From Campylobacter concisus (GTDB taxonomy: Bacteria; Campylobacterota; Campylobacteria; Campylobacterales; Campylobacteraceae), in NCBI RefSeq assembly GCF_003049735.1, contig NZ_PIRM01000002.1:1-64000 (forward strand): a DNA stretch of 64,000 nt. Reading direction: 5' to 3'. A program made the position numbers and the translations under genes. The first letter of the stretch is position 1. The number at the start of each line of letters is the position of its first letter. The notes under the pieces are model-generated. The model was not told the DNA's origin, ran no database searches, and saw nothing but the letters and a program-made list of their open reading frames with translations. This document shows positions 1-7,825 of the stretch, piece after piece.

Positions 1-74
1 GCGGTAGTTCAGTTGGTTAGAATGCCGCCCTGTCACGGCGGAGGTCGCGGGTTCGAGCCCCGTCCGCTGCGCCA
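1..74 (+). tRNA. tRNA-Asp (GUC), 5' end cut by the window
   Basis: The anticodon arm has loop CTGTCAC between complementary CCGCC/GGCGG stems, giving anticodon GTC (Asp). The T arm GCGGG-TTCGAGC-CCCGT and an encoded 3' CCA (72-74) are present. The 3' acceptor strand CCGCTGC needs a 5' partner GCAGCGG, but only its last four bases (GCGG) lie in the window, so three bases are missing upstream. No terminator is obvious after it. Confidence 0.96.
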
Positions 75-311
75 TCTTTTATTCTTTAACTTCCATTTTT
101 TCCCAGTTATTGCTATTCTTAAAAAATACTGTATTTTATTAAAAAATTTATGTTTTAAAATTTTACACATAAAATAAATTAAAAAATAAAATCTAATTTT
201 TCGCTACTAAATCGCATATACTTAAAAATAAATCTTTTCTAAAATTTCTAAATAATTGATACAAGACAAATCAAAATTAATATTTTTATCTCTAAGTTAT
301 CAAAAAATCAA

Positions 312-317
312 TATAAT
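312..317 (+). promoter_or_regulatory. Candidate -10 box for ribBA
   Basis: A perfect TATAAT lies 25 bp before the ribBA start codon. The ribosome binding site AAGGGA (332-337) sits five bases before the ATG at 343. The 268 bp between the tRNA and ribBA otherwise hold only AT-rich sequence with no gene that I can see. Confidence 0.55.
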
Positions 318-342
318 CGTAAAAATTTAATAAGGGAAATTT

Positions 343-1362
343 ATGGCATTTGAAAATGTATTAAAAGCGATCGAAGATATAAAAAATGGCAAAATGGTAA
401 TTATGGTCGATGACGAGGACCGTGAGAATGAAGGAGACTTGGTCTTTTCAGCGGCAAGTAGCGATATGCAAAAGGTAAATTTTGCGATCACTCATGCAAA
501 AGGTGTGCTTTGTCTTGCGATGGATGAAGCAAACGCAAAAAGACTTGATTTGCCACTAATGGTTTCTAAAAATACATCCAGTCACGAAACCGCATTTACT
601 GTTACAATTGATGCAAAGGAGGCAACGACAGGCGTAAGTGCTTATGAGCGTGATATGACGATTAGACTTGCTGCTAGTACTGATTCGGTGCCTGAAAATT
701 TTGTAAGGCCTGGGCATATATTTCCGCTTATTGCAAAAAAAGGTGGTGTCCTCGTTCGTACAGGTCACACTGAAGGATCAGTTGATCTTTGCAAACTTGC
801 TGGCGTTAGTCCAATGGCAGCGATTTGTGAGATTGTAAAAGAAGATGGTACAATGGCAAGACGTGATTATTTGGAGGAATTCTGTAAAAAATTTAACCTA
901 AATATGATAAGCGTTTCTGAATTAGTAGAATACAGACTTAGTCACGAAAGCTTAATAGAAGTTTCGCCTGCAAAGAGTGTAAAAATCTGTGGTTTTGAAG
1001 CAAAAAGATATGACATAAAAGATCATGAAAATAAAAATCACGCTGCCTATGTTTTCGGAGAGATAAAAGCGCAAACTAATGTAAAATTTCAAAAAATAAG
1101 CAAAGACCATGAGCTTTTAAGCGGAGATAAATTTGATAATTTATTAAAGGCATTGGATTTTTTAAGTAAAAATGGCGGAGTGTTGCTATTTTTAGACAGC
1201 AATAAAAGCGATACAAGCTCACAAAAAGATTATGGCATTGGGGCACAAATTTTAAAGTATTTTGGCATAAGCGAAATTGAGCTTTTAAGCTCAAATAAAA
1301 ATAAAGAATTTGTAAGCTTAGCAGGTTTTGGTCTTGATATAAAAGGCTATAAAGAAATTTAA
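343..1362 (+). CDS. ribB: RibBA-type protein: 3,4-dihydroxy-2-butanone 4-phosphate synthase with degenerate GTP cyclohydrolase II domain
   Basis: This cytoplasmic riboflavin-pathway enzyme turns ribulose 5-phosphate into 3,4-dihydroxy-2-butanone 4-phosphate and formate. Residues 1-200 are a full DHBP synthase domain: DDEDRENEGDL near residue 23, RPGHIFPL and RTGHTEGSVDL in the middle, and EIVKEDGTMARR before the linker. The last 140 residues keep the outline of GTP cyclohydrolase II (DYGIGAQIL, GFGLDI near the end) but lack the zinc-binding Cys cluster and the usual nucleotide-binding segment. The protein is therefore probably monofunctional for RibB, as known for the Helicobacter pylori homologue. 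A separate RibA would be needed elsewhere. It has its own promoter and an AAGGGA ribosome binding site, and ends in a hairpin terminator facing panB. It is often annotated ribBA or ribA. Confidence 0.93.
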   Translation: MAFENVLKAIEDIKNGKMVIMVDDEDRENEGDLVFSAASSDMQKVNFAITHAKGVLCLAMDEANAKRLDLPLMVSKNTSSHETAFTVTIDAKEATTGVSAYERDMTIRLAASTDSVPENFVRPGHIFPLIAKKGGVLVRTGHTEGSVDLCKLAGVSPMAAICEIVKEDGTMARRDYLEEFCKKFNLNMISVSELVEYRLSHESLIEVSPAKSVKICGFEAKRYDIKDHENKNHAAYVFGEIKAQTNVKFQKISKDHELLSGDKFDNLLKALDFLSKNGGVLLFLDSNKSDTSSQKDYGIGAQILKYFGISEIELLSSNKNKEFVSLAGFGLDIKGYKEI

Positions 1363-1388
1363 AATAGATAGCCTTTTGACGCTTTTTA
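1341..1388 (+). terminator. Intrinsic terminator of ribBA
   Basis: The stem AAAAGGCTAT (1341-1350) pairs perfectly with ATAGCCTTTT (1368-1377), followed by GACGCTTTTTATTT. The left arm is inside the last codons of ribBA. It separates the convergent ribBA and panB. Confidence 0.65.
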
Positions 1389-1410
1389 TTTAACGCGGAT
1401 ATTAATCATC

Positions 1411-2220
1411 CTAATAGCAAAATTCTTCACTTGGAAAAATTTTGCCTTTTACATCATTTGCGTAGGATTGCACACTCTTTCTTACAATATCCGCTCCATC
1501 AAGATAGCGTTTTACAAATTTTGGTTTAAAGTCTTCAAAAAAACCAAGCATATCAGACCACACAAGCACTTGTCCATCGACATTTACTCCAGACCCAATG
1601 CCAATAACTGGTATATGAACTTGCTTTGTTATCTCGCTAGCCACGCTACTCATCGTACCCTCAAGCAAGATACCAAATGTTCCAGCTTGCTCAAACGCTA
1701 AAGCCTCTTCAATTAATTCTTTCGCCTCGATCTCGCTTCTGCCTTTTATCTTATAACCGCCTTCAAATTTATAAAACTGAGGCTTTAAGCCAATGTGAGC
1801 CATAACGTTTATGCCCTCTTCACAAAGGCGCTTCACTAAATTTACTTGGTGCATGCCAACTTCGAGTTTTACCGCATCGGCATTTGTCTGTTTGAAAAAT
1901 TTCATCGCATTTTTTATCGCTTGCTTTTCATTTGTGTAGCTACCAAATGGCATATCAGCCATGATAAAAGTATTTTTGGCTCCGTTACAAACGGCCTTTG
2001 TATGATAAAGCATGGTATTCATGTCCGCACTTATCGTGCTTTCTTGCATATTAAAACTCATATTTAAGCTATCACCAACCAAAATAATATCAGCATAATC
2101 ATCAAAAAGCTTAGCAAATAACGCATCATAGGCTGTTATCATTACAATAGGCTCAATGCCTTTTTTGTTTTTTATATCATTTATGCTTAGTTTTTTCTTC
2201 TGAGTTTTTTCATTTTTCAT
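1411..2220 (-). CDS. panB: 3-methyl-2-oxobutanoate hydroxymethyltransferase (ketopantoate hydroxymethyltransferase)
   Basis: PanB adds a hydroxymethyl group from 5,10-methylene-THF to 2-oxoisovalerate, the first committed step of pantothenate and CoA synthesis, in the cytoplasm. Family hallmarks are MITAYDALFAKLFDDYADIILVGDS split across the N-terminal part, VKLEVG, MAHIGLKPQ, and VIGIGSG with VWSDMLG near the C-terminus. The length, 269 residues, is normal. I start at the ATG at 2220 (MKNEKTQ): a GGAG ribosome binding site lies seven bases before it. An upstream TTG at 2232 would put the start before the ribosome binding site. panC and panD are not next to it here. It is transcribed alone, convergent with ribBA and divergent from the Hpt gene. 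Confidence 0.96.
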   Translation of the reverse strand: MKNEKTQKKKLSINDIKNKKGIEPIVMITAYDALFAKLFDDYADIILVGDSLNMSFNMQESTISADMNTMLYHTKAVCNGAKNTFIMADMPFGSYTNEKQAIKNAMKFFKQTNADAVKLEVGMHQVNLVKRLCEEGINVMAHIGLKPQFYKFEGGYKIKGRSEIEAKELIEEALAFEQAGTFGILLEGTMSSVASEITKQVHIPVIGIGSGVNVDGQVLVWSDMLGFFEDFKPKFVKRYLDGADIVRKSVQSYANDVKGKIFPSEEFCY

Positions 2221-2274
2221 TGCAAGCTCCAAGGATTTTTAGCTAAAAGGCTAACAATTTTATCAAATTTTTGC

Positions 2275-2280
2275 TACAAT
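2275..2280 (+). promoter_or_regulatory. Candidate -10 box for the Hpt gene
   Basis: TACAAT lies 27 bp before the ATG at 2307, with ribosome binding site AAGGA at 2295-2299. It is in the short divergent region between panB and this gene. Confidence 0.45.
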
Positions 2281-2306
2281 TACGCCAATTTCTTAAGGAC
2301 ATAAAA

Positions 2307-2711
2307 ATGGGTATATTAAAAAGGCTTGAAATAGATTACTCTTATGATATAGTTGAAGAATTTTTATCTCACTATGCTTTAATGTGCGATTTACTAGAGC
2401 CTTTGATAATAAATTTAGGAAGAGCTGATAAATATAAAGATAGTATCTTAGAGCTTACTAGGATTTTTCATAATATTAAATCAGCAGCAGGATTCATGCA
2501 TCTTGATCCGATATTAAAGCTTACAACTTTAGCTGAAGAGATAGCTCAAGAAGCAAGAAGTCTAAAAGGGCCAGCAAATGATAAATTTATAGATTGGTTG
2601 CTGCTTGTTAGTGATCAGTTCAATAAATATAAAGATGACGTCGAGAACGATTTTGAATATTTTAGCGTTCTTGAGCCAAAAATCATTGATGTGCCTGCAA
2701 AACTTAACTAA
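2307..2711 (+). CDS. Stand-alone Hpt (histidine phosphotransfer) domain protein
   Basis: This 134-residue helical cytoplasmic protein carries the phosphotransfer motif IFHNIKSAAGF, whose His is the likely phospho-acceptor, followed by a helix LTTLAEEIAQEAR as in Hpt four-helix bundles. It has no kinase or receiver domain of its own. Such proteins either relay phosphate between a kinase and a response regulator or act as a phosphate sink. No partner is next to it; the nearest two-component pair is at 7.8-9.6 kb. I chose the ATG at 2307 because AAGGA lies just before it; an in-frame TTG at 2271 overlaps the likely -10 box. It is followed after 25 bp by the tmRNA gene. Function beyond the domain is not known to me. 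Confidence 0.85.
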   Translation: MGILKRLEIDYSYDIVEEFLSHYALMCDLLEPLIINLGRADKYKDSILELTRIFHNIKSAAGFMHLDPILKLTTLAEEIAQEARSLKGPANDKFIDWLLLVSDQFNKYKDDVENDFEYFSVLEPKIIDVPAKLN

Positions 2712-2736
2712 ATAATTCACTAACCATTTTATTTTT

Positions 2737-3095
2737 GGGAGCGACTTGGCTTCGACAGGAGCAGAGTGTGTACGGTGGCACGTCGCTTTGAGCAAAGCGT
2801 AAAAAGCTCAAATTAAATTTAAACGCAAACAACGTTAATTTCGCTCCTGCTTACGCTAAAGCTGCGTAAGTTCAGTTGAGCCTTGCTTAGTCTAATTCTA
2901 GCTAGGACAAAAGCAAGTAATTTAGCTAGAGTAGGCTCGCAAAGTGACTGCTTGCTAGCTGAAATTTTAGTCTTAGTCTAAATTTTGGTTTTGGAAAGTG
3001 AGCCTTTTTAGATGAAATTTTCACTTTTACTAAGCGTGTAGAGGCTGTATGCATTTTGTTTTTGGACAGGGGTTCGATCCCCCTCGCTTCCACCA
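2737..3095 (+). ncRNA. ssrA: Transfer-messenger RNA (tmRNA)
   Basis: The gene runs from GGGAGCGACTTGGC to an encoded CCA; the 5' GGGAGCG pairs with 3' CGCTTCC to form the tRNA-like acceptor stem, and the T-loop GGTTCGATCC is at 3071-3080. It rescues stalled ribosomes together with SmpB. The mRNA-like part reads from GCA at 2825: (A)NNVNFAPAYAKAA and then TAA at 2867-2869. That is the Campylobacter-type tag with an Asn where, as I recall, C. jejuni has Lys. The length of 359 nt is normal for a one-piece tmRNA. Confidence 0.98.
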
Positions 3096-3138
3096 TTTCT
3101 ATCTAAAATACAAATAAATTTTTATTAAATAGCTTAAA

Positions 3139-4026
3139 TTAAAAAAGCTCTTCTGACTCAAAATAATTTTGTGAAATATTTCGCTCTTTTTCATTAGTAT
3201 TTACATGAAGCACATAATAGCCTATCTGTGTGTTGCTAGCGTCTATTAATGGAACCACGCAAAAGTAGTGTGTTTTATAAACGTAAAATTCATATTCTTT
3301 AAAATTAATATCACGCAAAAAACCTACTATATTTAAATTTGCACTGCTTAAATTTTCGATGTAATAATCATTTAAAATTTGATCACTCGGAATGCTTTTA
3401 CGAGATGGCATCTTATCTTTTGCCAAAAGAACAAATAGATCAATTCCTTGCTTTTTAAAATAATTTCCAAGTGAGTCAAAATTTAACAAAACCTCGATGT
3501 TGCCAATAATTTTACCATCACGTATTACGTTTGAGACAGCCCTTATATGCGTTCCAGCATACCACGCCTCGATACCGACCATGGGCTTGTTTTGATGCCT
3601 TGACTCTTGCACTAAAAACCTACTACTAGCGATCATATCGCCATATCTGTTTAGATCCCAGCTCCTTACATAGCTTTTTAGATCTTTATCATAAATGTGA
3701 AGCTTAATATTGTTATACATCGAAGCTGCACCAAGGGTTTTGGTTAAATTTTCGATATTTTTTATGCATTCATCGCGGCTTTGACCTAGCAAACACATTT
3801 GTATAGACTCATTTTGAGCAAGCAGGATAGAGATCGCCATTGATGAAAATTTCTCATCATCTATGCTTTTATTAAGCTGTTTTACCTGGTAATCAAAAAA
3901 GACTCGCATATTATTTTGCATCTTTTCAGCCATATAAGAGCTGTAAAGAAAGTAAAAAAGCCCTCCAAGTACTATGATAAAGATAAAAACGATATAGACA
4001 TTAAGATATTTTTTATATTTATTCAA
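3139..4026 (-). CDS. Membrane-anchored periplasmic Cache-type sensor protein with no output domain
   Basis: A 295-residue protein with one N-terminal membrane helix (residues 9-30) followed by about 260 residues that read as a periplasmic ligand-binding module. The pattern SYVRSWD..., then KPMVGIEAW, IRAVSNVI and IIGNIEVLLNF resembles the double-Cache (dCache_3-like) sensor domains of epsilonproteobacterial chemoreceptors. The chain ends without a second membrane helix, HAMP, kinase or methyl-accepting domain, so how it signals is not visible. The start codon is TTG at 4026, overlapping the stop of the HIT gene by four bases (TTGA), which suggests translational coupling. It may be a sensor subunit, a decoy, or a stump of a former chemoreceptor. 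The domain assignment is inference from pattern. Confidence 0.7.
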   Translation of the reverse strand: MNKYKKYLNVYIVFIFIIVLGGLFYFLYSSYMAEKMQNNMRVFFDYQVKQLNKSIDDEKFSSMAISILLAQNESIQMCLLGQSRDECIKNIENLTKTLGAASMYNNIKLHIYDKDLKSYVRSWDLNRYGDMIASSRFLVQESRHQNKPMVGIEAWYAGTHIRAVSNVIRDGKIIGNIEVLLNFDSLGNYFKKQGIDLFVLLAKDKMPSRKSIPSDQILNDYYIENLSSANLNIVGFLRDINFKEYEFYVYKTHYFCVVPLIDASNTQIGYYVLHVNTNEKERNISQNYFESEELF

Positions 4027-4391
4027 AAACTAGCCCTTAACTTTTCTTCTAAAAATTTTGCAAATTTATCAAATTCTGGCAACGCAAGCTCGCTTTTTCT
4101 TTTTGGATTAGCCCAAACGCTATCTGGAAAAAACGAGTCACTACTAAATCTAGCAATAACATGAATATGCACGTGTGGCACGTAGTTTCCAAAGCTTGCA
4201 ATGTTTATTTTGGTTGGTTTATAAAACTCAAGCATAGCCTTTTCGCTTATAAGCATCGCTTCAAATAGCCTTGCCCTACTCGCTTCATCGCAATCGCTTA
4301 GCTCACGAAATGGCTTAATGGTAAAAATTTTTATCCAAGGAAGCTCATTGTCTTCACGCTCGATTTTTATAAATTTATCTTCATAGATCAT
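4023..4391 (-). CDS. HIT family nucleotide-binding protein
   Basis: This 122-residue protein has the histidine triad HVHIHVIAR near residue 97, the active-site signature of HIT nucleotide hydrolases and transferases (Hint/AP4A hydrolase group). Its middle includes LPWIKIFT and FGNYVPHVH. It is cytoplasmic. I start at the ATG at 4391, preceded by AGGA; the longer open frame up to 4496 lies inside the upstream gene and is not coding. It sits between the PerM-type gene (14 bp upstream) and the Cache protein (4 bp overlap), so the three likely form one transcript. The substrate cannot be told from the sequence. Confidence 0.9.
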   Translation of the reverse strand: MIYEDKFIKIEREDNELPWIKIFTIKPFRELSDCDEASRARLFEAMLISEKAMLEFYKPTKINIASFGNYVPHVHIHVIARFSSDSFFPDSVWANPKRKSELALPEFDKFAKFLEEKLRASF

Positions 4392-4405
4392 ATTTATTCC
4401 TATTT

Positions 4406-5446
4406 TTATACAAAATTTCTCTCTCTTAAAAGCGTATAAAGTTTGATAGTCGAGATAAAAAATGTCACGATCGCTGGTCCAAGGATCACACCCCAAAACC
4501 CAAATGTCGTGATGCCGGCGAGCATCGCAAAAAATATAAGAAGTTCATTTATCTTTGTTGGTATTTTGACCAGCTTTGAGTTTATAAATTTAATAACAAG
4601 TGGCTTTAAAAGCGTATCAGCTGCAAATGAGATCACTACGATCGTATAAATTGCGATAGTTATCGCTGCTGCTGTGTTGCCATTTGCAAACTCATAAATA
4701 CTAATAGGCGCCCACGCCAAAATACCGCCAACAACTGGGATTAGTGAAGCAAAGCTAAAAAAGATGCCAGTTAGCACGCCGTCATAGCCGTAAAAGCTTG
4801 TGATAATAGCAAATAAAAAGCCTTGTATTATCATATTTGCAATGGTTGAATAAAAAACGACACTCATCACATTGCCAACTTCGCTTAAAATAGACTCTGT
4901 GTCATCTTGCTTTAGCGGAAGTGCATATTTTAGATAGCTGATTAGTTCATTGCCATAAAGATTGCAAAAGAAGAAAAAGACCAAAATAATAATCATATCA
5001 ACGCCAAATTTAAGGCTTAACTTACCTAGACTTGCAAGATTTGTCGCAAGTTGAGAAAAAAGCATCTTAATATCAAGTCCGCCAATAAATTCTTTTATCT
5101 TTGGCTCTAAAAAATTTATCGACTCAGGCATCCTAAAATCATAATTTTTGATAAATTCTATAGTCTTTGTAACATTGTTTATATCAAAGCCAGCCGCGTA
5201 TTTTGCGATCTCAACCACCGCATAAAGAAGTGGGGCGATAAATAAGCAAAGAAGCACAGATGTGGTAAGAGCCGATGAAAGCGTCTTTCGGTTTTTGGTA
5301 AGCGATAAAAATGCGATTTGGACATTTGAAACCGCGACAGCAAGCAGTGCAGCGATAAAAATATCAAGCAGATAAGGTTTAAAAAGATAGACCACTAAAG
5401 CCAAAGCACAAAATACAAAAATTCCAAAAAATAGTCTATTGTTCAT
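4406..5446 (-). CDS. AI-2E family / PerM-type membrane protein
   Basis: This 346-residue inner-membrane protein has about seven or eight hydrophobic helices, a long soluble loop around residues 95-150, and the family pattern GVLTGIFFSFASLIPVVGG near residue 225 followed by a C-terminal LGPAIVTFF segment. This is the AI-2 exporter-like (PF01594-type) family, which includes E. coli TqsA, PerM and YdiK. Members export varied small molecules or sodium, and family membership does not tell the substrate. It is the first gene of a short minus-strand run with the HIT and Cache genes. The 216 bp between it and the next gene (5447-5662) hold no complete gene. Confidence 0.88.
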   Translation of the reverse strand: MNNRLFFGIFVFCALALVVYLFKPYLLDIFIAALLAVAVSNVQIAFLSLTKNRKTLSSALTTSVLLCLFIAPLLYAVVEIAKYAAGFDINNVTKTIEFIKNYDFRMPESINFLEPKIKEFIGGLDIKMLFSQLATNLASLGKLSLKFGVDMIIILVFFFFCNLYGNELISYLKYALPLKQDDTESILSEVGNVMSVVFYSTIANMIIQGFLFAIITSFYGYDGVLTGIFFSFASLIPVVGGILAWAPISIYEFANGNTAAAITIAIYTIVVISFAADTLLKPLVIKFINSKLVKIPTKINELLIFFAMLAGITTFGFWGVILGPAIVTFFISTIKLYTLLRERNFV

Positions 5447-5662
5447 CTTGCTCCCTTAAAATGGGGTAATTATAGCAAATTTATTAAAGCTGCTCATTTG
5501 CTTCCCAAATTTGCTCAATCTCTTTGCCATCAAGCTTGTAAAGCTAGCAATTGTGGCTAGGCTTTGGGTATTTTTAGCATGCTACTGGCGCTTAGTAAAT
5601 TTAGATAAATTTATAGTTTTACGCAAAATTTCTAGCTCAAAAGCTCCTACAAATTTAGCCTT

Positions 5663-6742
5663 TTACGTGCACTGAAAATTTGCCCCAACGATCTCGCATT
5701 CATCACATATTTGAACATATATAGTTCCCTCGCCATCTACTAGACTTCCAAGAGGAATTTGTGCTAGATATTTCATGCTTTTGCTGCATTTTGGACATTT
5801 TAAATACTCAGCATCTTGCTCCCACTGCGGATATCCTCCAAGCAAAATTTCACTATCTATCATATACGAGTAGTGAGCGCAAACCTCGCTGGCTAGCTCG
5901 AAATTTTGCCCATCAAGCGTTGCCACAGCGTCTCTTAAATAGTCCTCACTCTCACCCTCGCCTACTATCTTTGTTTGCACGCTATTGCCGTCATTTTGGC
6001 AAAAGTACTGCACAAGGCCAACGCATGTTGGGCAAAATTTAAGCACAGCATTGTTTTTAAGCTCTAAGCCAAGTCGTTTTAAGCTCTCTTTTTTAATGAT
6101 AAATTCCAGCATCTCACCGCTACAAAATTTACATTTTTCATCGCTTAGTGCTTTAAATTTAACGCTTGCATCTGCGTTTTGGCTTGGCTCACATGTAAAA
6201 CACCTATCAAAAACTAGGCTTTTTCTCTTGCCACTCTCGTCAAAGCTCCAGCCAGCAACCTTGGCGTATGCGTCAGTACCAACGTGAAGCTTTGCTTTCC
6301 AAGGCTTTGGCGCCTTATAAAGTTTAAAAAATAGCTCCCTCACCACCTCATCGCCCTGCCATGCAAGTGCACAAAGGATGTGATTGATTTTTACCGTATT
6401 TTCAGCGCCACTTAGACTACTTATGAGCTCATCTCTCACGTCACTTGGAGCGTTTTTGTAAATTTCAAATGGATAGTATTCGCCCTGCTTGGTCACTTCT
6501 CTTATTATCTGCTCATCACAAATGCCGTATAGGTAGAAAATATAGACAAGATCGCTGTAAATTTCATCATATTTGCCTATCTCGTCTGTGTGAGCTAGGA
6601 CATTTTTTAGCTTTTGTTTAATCTCAGCCTCGCTTAAGCCTTGATAAAACTCCAGTTTCTCTTTTTGTCTGCAATCATAGCAGATCCCATCAAAGTAAAT
6701 CGTCCTTTGCTCGCACTTAGGACAAAGATGTGGCTCGCTCAT
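5663..6742 (-). CDS. Zinc-ribbon protein with DUF1963 (YwqG)-like C-terminus
   Basis: A 359-residue protein rich in paired cysteines: C7-x2-C10 and C21-x2-C24 at the N-terminus, CKFC and CPTC pairs around residues 208-240, and CPKC with CDEC near the C-terminus. That suggests three zinc ribbons. The C-terminal part has GGYPQWEQDAEYLKCPKC followed by MKYLAQIPLG, matching the DUF1963/YwqG pattern of a GG-x-P-W turn, a Cys pair and a closing LAQI strand. The first 150 residues are helical and unassigned. No enzymatic motif is visible. It lies 23 bp downstream of ruvB on the same strand and may be co-transcribed with it. Function is unknown. Confidence 0.72.
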   Translation of the reverse strand: MSEPHLCPKCEQRTIYFDGICYDCRQKEKLEFYQGLSEAEIKQKLKNVLAHTDEIGKYDEIYSDLVYIFYLYGICDEQIIREVTKQGEYYPFEIYKNAPSDVRDELISSLSGAENTVKINHILCALAWQGDEVVRELFFKLYKAPKPWKAKLHVGTDAYAKVAGWSFDESGKRKSLVFDRCFTCEPSQNADASVKFKALSDEKCKFCSGEMLEFIIKKESLKRLGLELKNNAVLKFCPTCVGLVQYFCQNDGNSVQTKIVGEGESEDYLRDAVATLDGQNFELASEVCAHYSYMIDSEILLGGYPQWEQDAEYLKCPKCSKSMKYLAQIPLGSLVDGEGTIYVQICDECEIVGANFQCT

Positions 6743-6765
6743 TTTTGCTCCAAATTTAAATTTTG

Positions 6766-7776
6766 CTACTCAAAAAGCCCTTTTTCGATATCGATCTTGA
6801 TGTTAAATGTCTCAAAGCACTTCGCACTTGCGATCCTGCCCTTTGCGGTGCGCTCGATAAAGCCATTTGCAAGTAGATATGGCTCGATGACGTCCTCAAC
6901 CGTGCCCTCGTCCTCACTAAGTGCCGCAGCGATCGTACTAAGACCCATAGGACGGCGTCTTGCTTGCATCAAAATTTCTAAATACCTAATATCCATCTCA
7001 TCAAATCCAAGCGAATTTACACCAAGTGCATTAAGTCCCTCTTTTGCACGCTCGTGACTGATGATTTGCTCGTCATTTACCTCGGCAAAATCGCGAATTC
7101 GCTTTAATAGTCTAAGAGCGATCCTAGGCGTGGCACGTGAGCGTTTGGCGATCTCAAGCGAGGCATTTTTGTCACACTCTTTGCCAAGCTTAGCTGAGGC
7201 GATCTGCACGATACGACTTAGCTCACTGCTTGTGTAAAACTGTAGCCTAAAATCCATTCCAAAGCGGTCTCTTAAAGGCGCTGAGATCATGCCAGCACGT
7301 GTCGTTGCACCAATGAGCGTAAATTTTGGCAAGTCTATCTTGATAGTCTGGGCAGCTGGGCCAGAGCCTATGATAATGTCTAGCCTAAAGTCCTCCATCG
7401 CAGGGTAAAGCACCTCCTCGATAGCTGGGCTTAGACGGTGGATCTCATCGATAAAAAGCACGTCGCCCTCTTGTAAATTTGTAAGGATCGCCGCCAGGTC
7501 GCCACTCTTTTCTATCATTGGCGCTGCAGTCATTTTTATACTTACGCCCATTTCGTTTGCTATGATGTGAGCAAGGGTTGTTTTACCAAGTCCTGGAGGG
7601 CCGTAAAATAGCACGTGATCTAGGCACTCGTTTCGCTTTTTGGCTGCTTTTATAAAGACATCTAAATTTTGCTTGATCTTTTCTTGGCCGATGTAGTCTT
7701 CAAATTTTGTCGGTCTAAGCGAGACTTCAAAGTCATTTTCAAAGCTTACTTTTTCGATTTCAACGATTCTATCCAA
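6766..7776 (-). CDS. ruvB: Holliday junction branch-migration ATPase RuvB
   Basis: RuvB is the hexameric motor that, with RuvA, drives branch migration of Holliday junctions during recombinational repair. Visible features are Walker [11 protein letters not shown] near residue 60, Walker [10 protein letters not shown] near residue 107, the sensor segment GATTRAG near residue 157, the [11 protein letters not shown] arginine-finger region, and the C-terminal winged helix with [11 protein letters not shown]. Its 336 residues match the family. It is in the cytoplasm on DNA. ruvA and ruvC are not adjacent, as is common in Campylobacter. It follows the histidine kinase gene after 49 bp and precedes the zinc-ribbon gene by 23 bp. 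Confidence 0.98.
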   Translation of the reverse strand: MDRIVEIEKVSFENDFEVSLRPTKFEDYIGQEKIKQNLDVFIKAAKKRNECLDHVLFYGPPGLGKTTLAHIIANEMGVSIKMTAAPMIEKSGDLAAILTNLQEGDVLFIDEIHRLSPAIEEVLYPAMEDFRLDIIIGSGPAAQTIKIDLPKFTLIGATTRAGMISAPLRDRFGMDFRLQFYTSSELSRIVQIASAKLGKECDKNASLEIAKRSRATPRIALRLLKRIRDFAEVNDEQIISHERAKEGLNALGVNSLGFDEMDIRYLEILMQARRRPMGLSTIAAALSEDEGTVEDVIEPYLLANGFIERTAKGRIASAKCFETFNIKIDIEKGLFE

Positions 7777-7825
7777 AGTTTTTCCTTCTAAATTTAAGGC
7801 TTCATTTTACGCTTTTATGCTTAAT

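Noticed and set aside
4392..4496. Longer version of the HIT protein starting at 4496
   Set aside because: The extra 35 residues overlap the PerM-type gene in another frame, and the ATG at 4391 has its own AGGA and gives a normal HIT protein.
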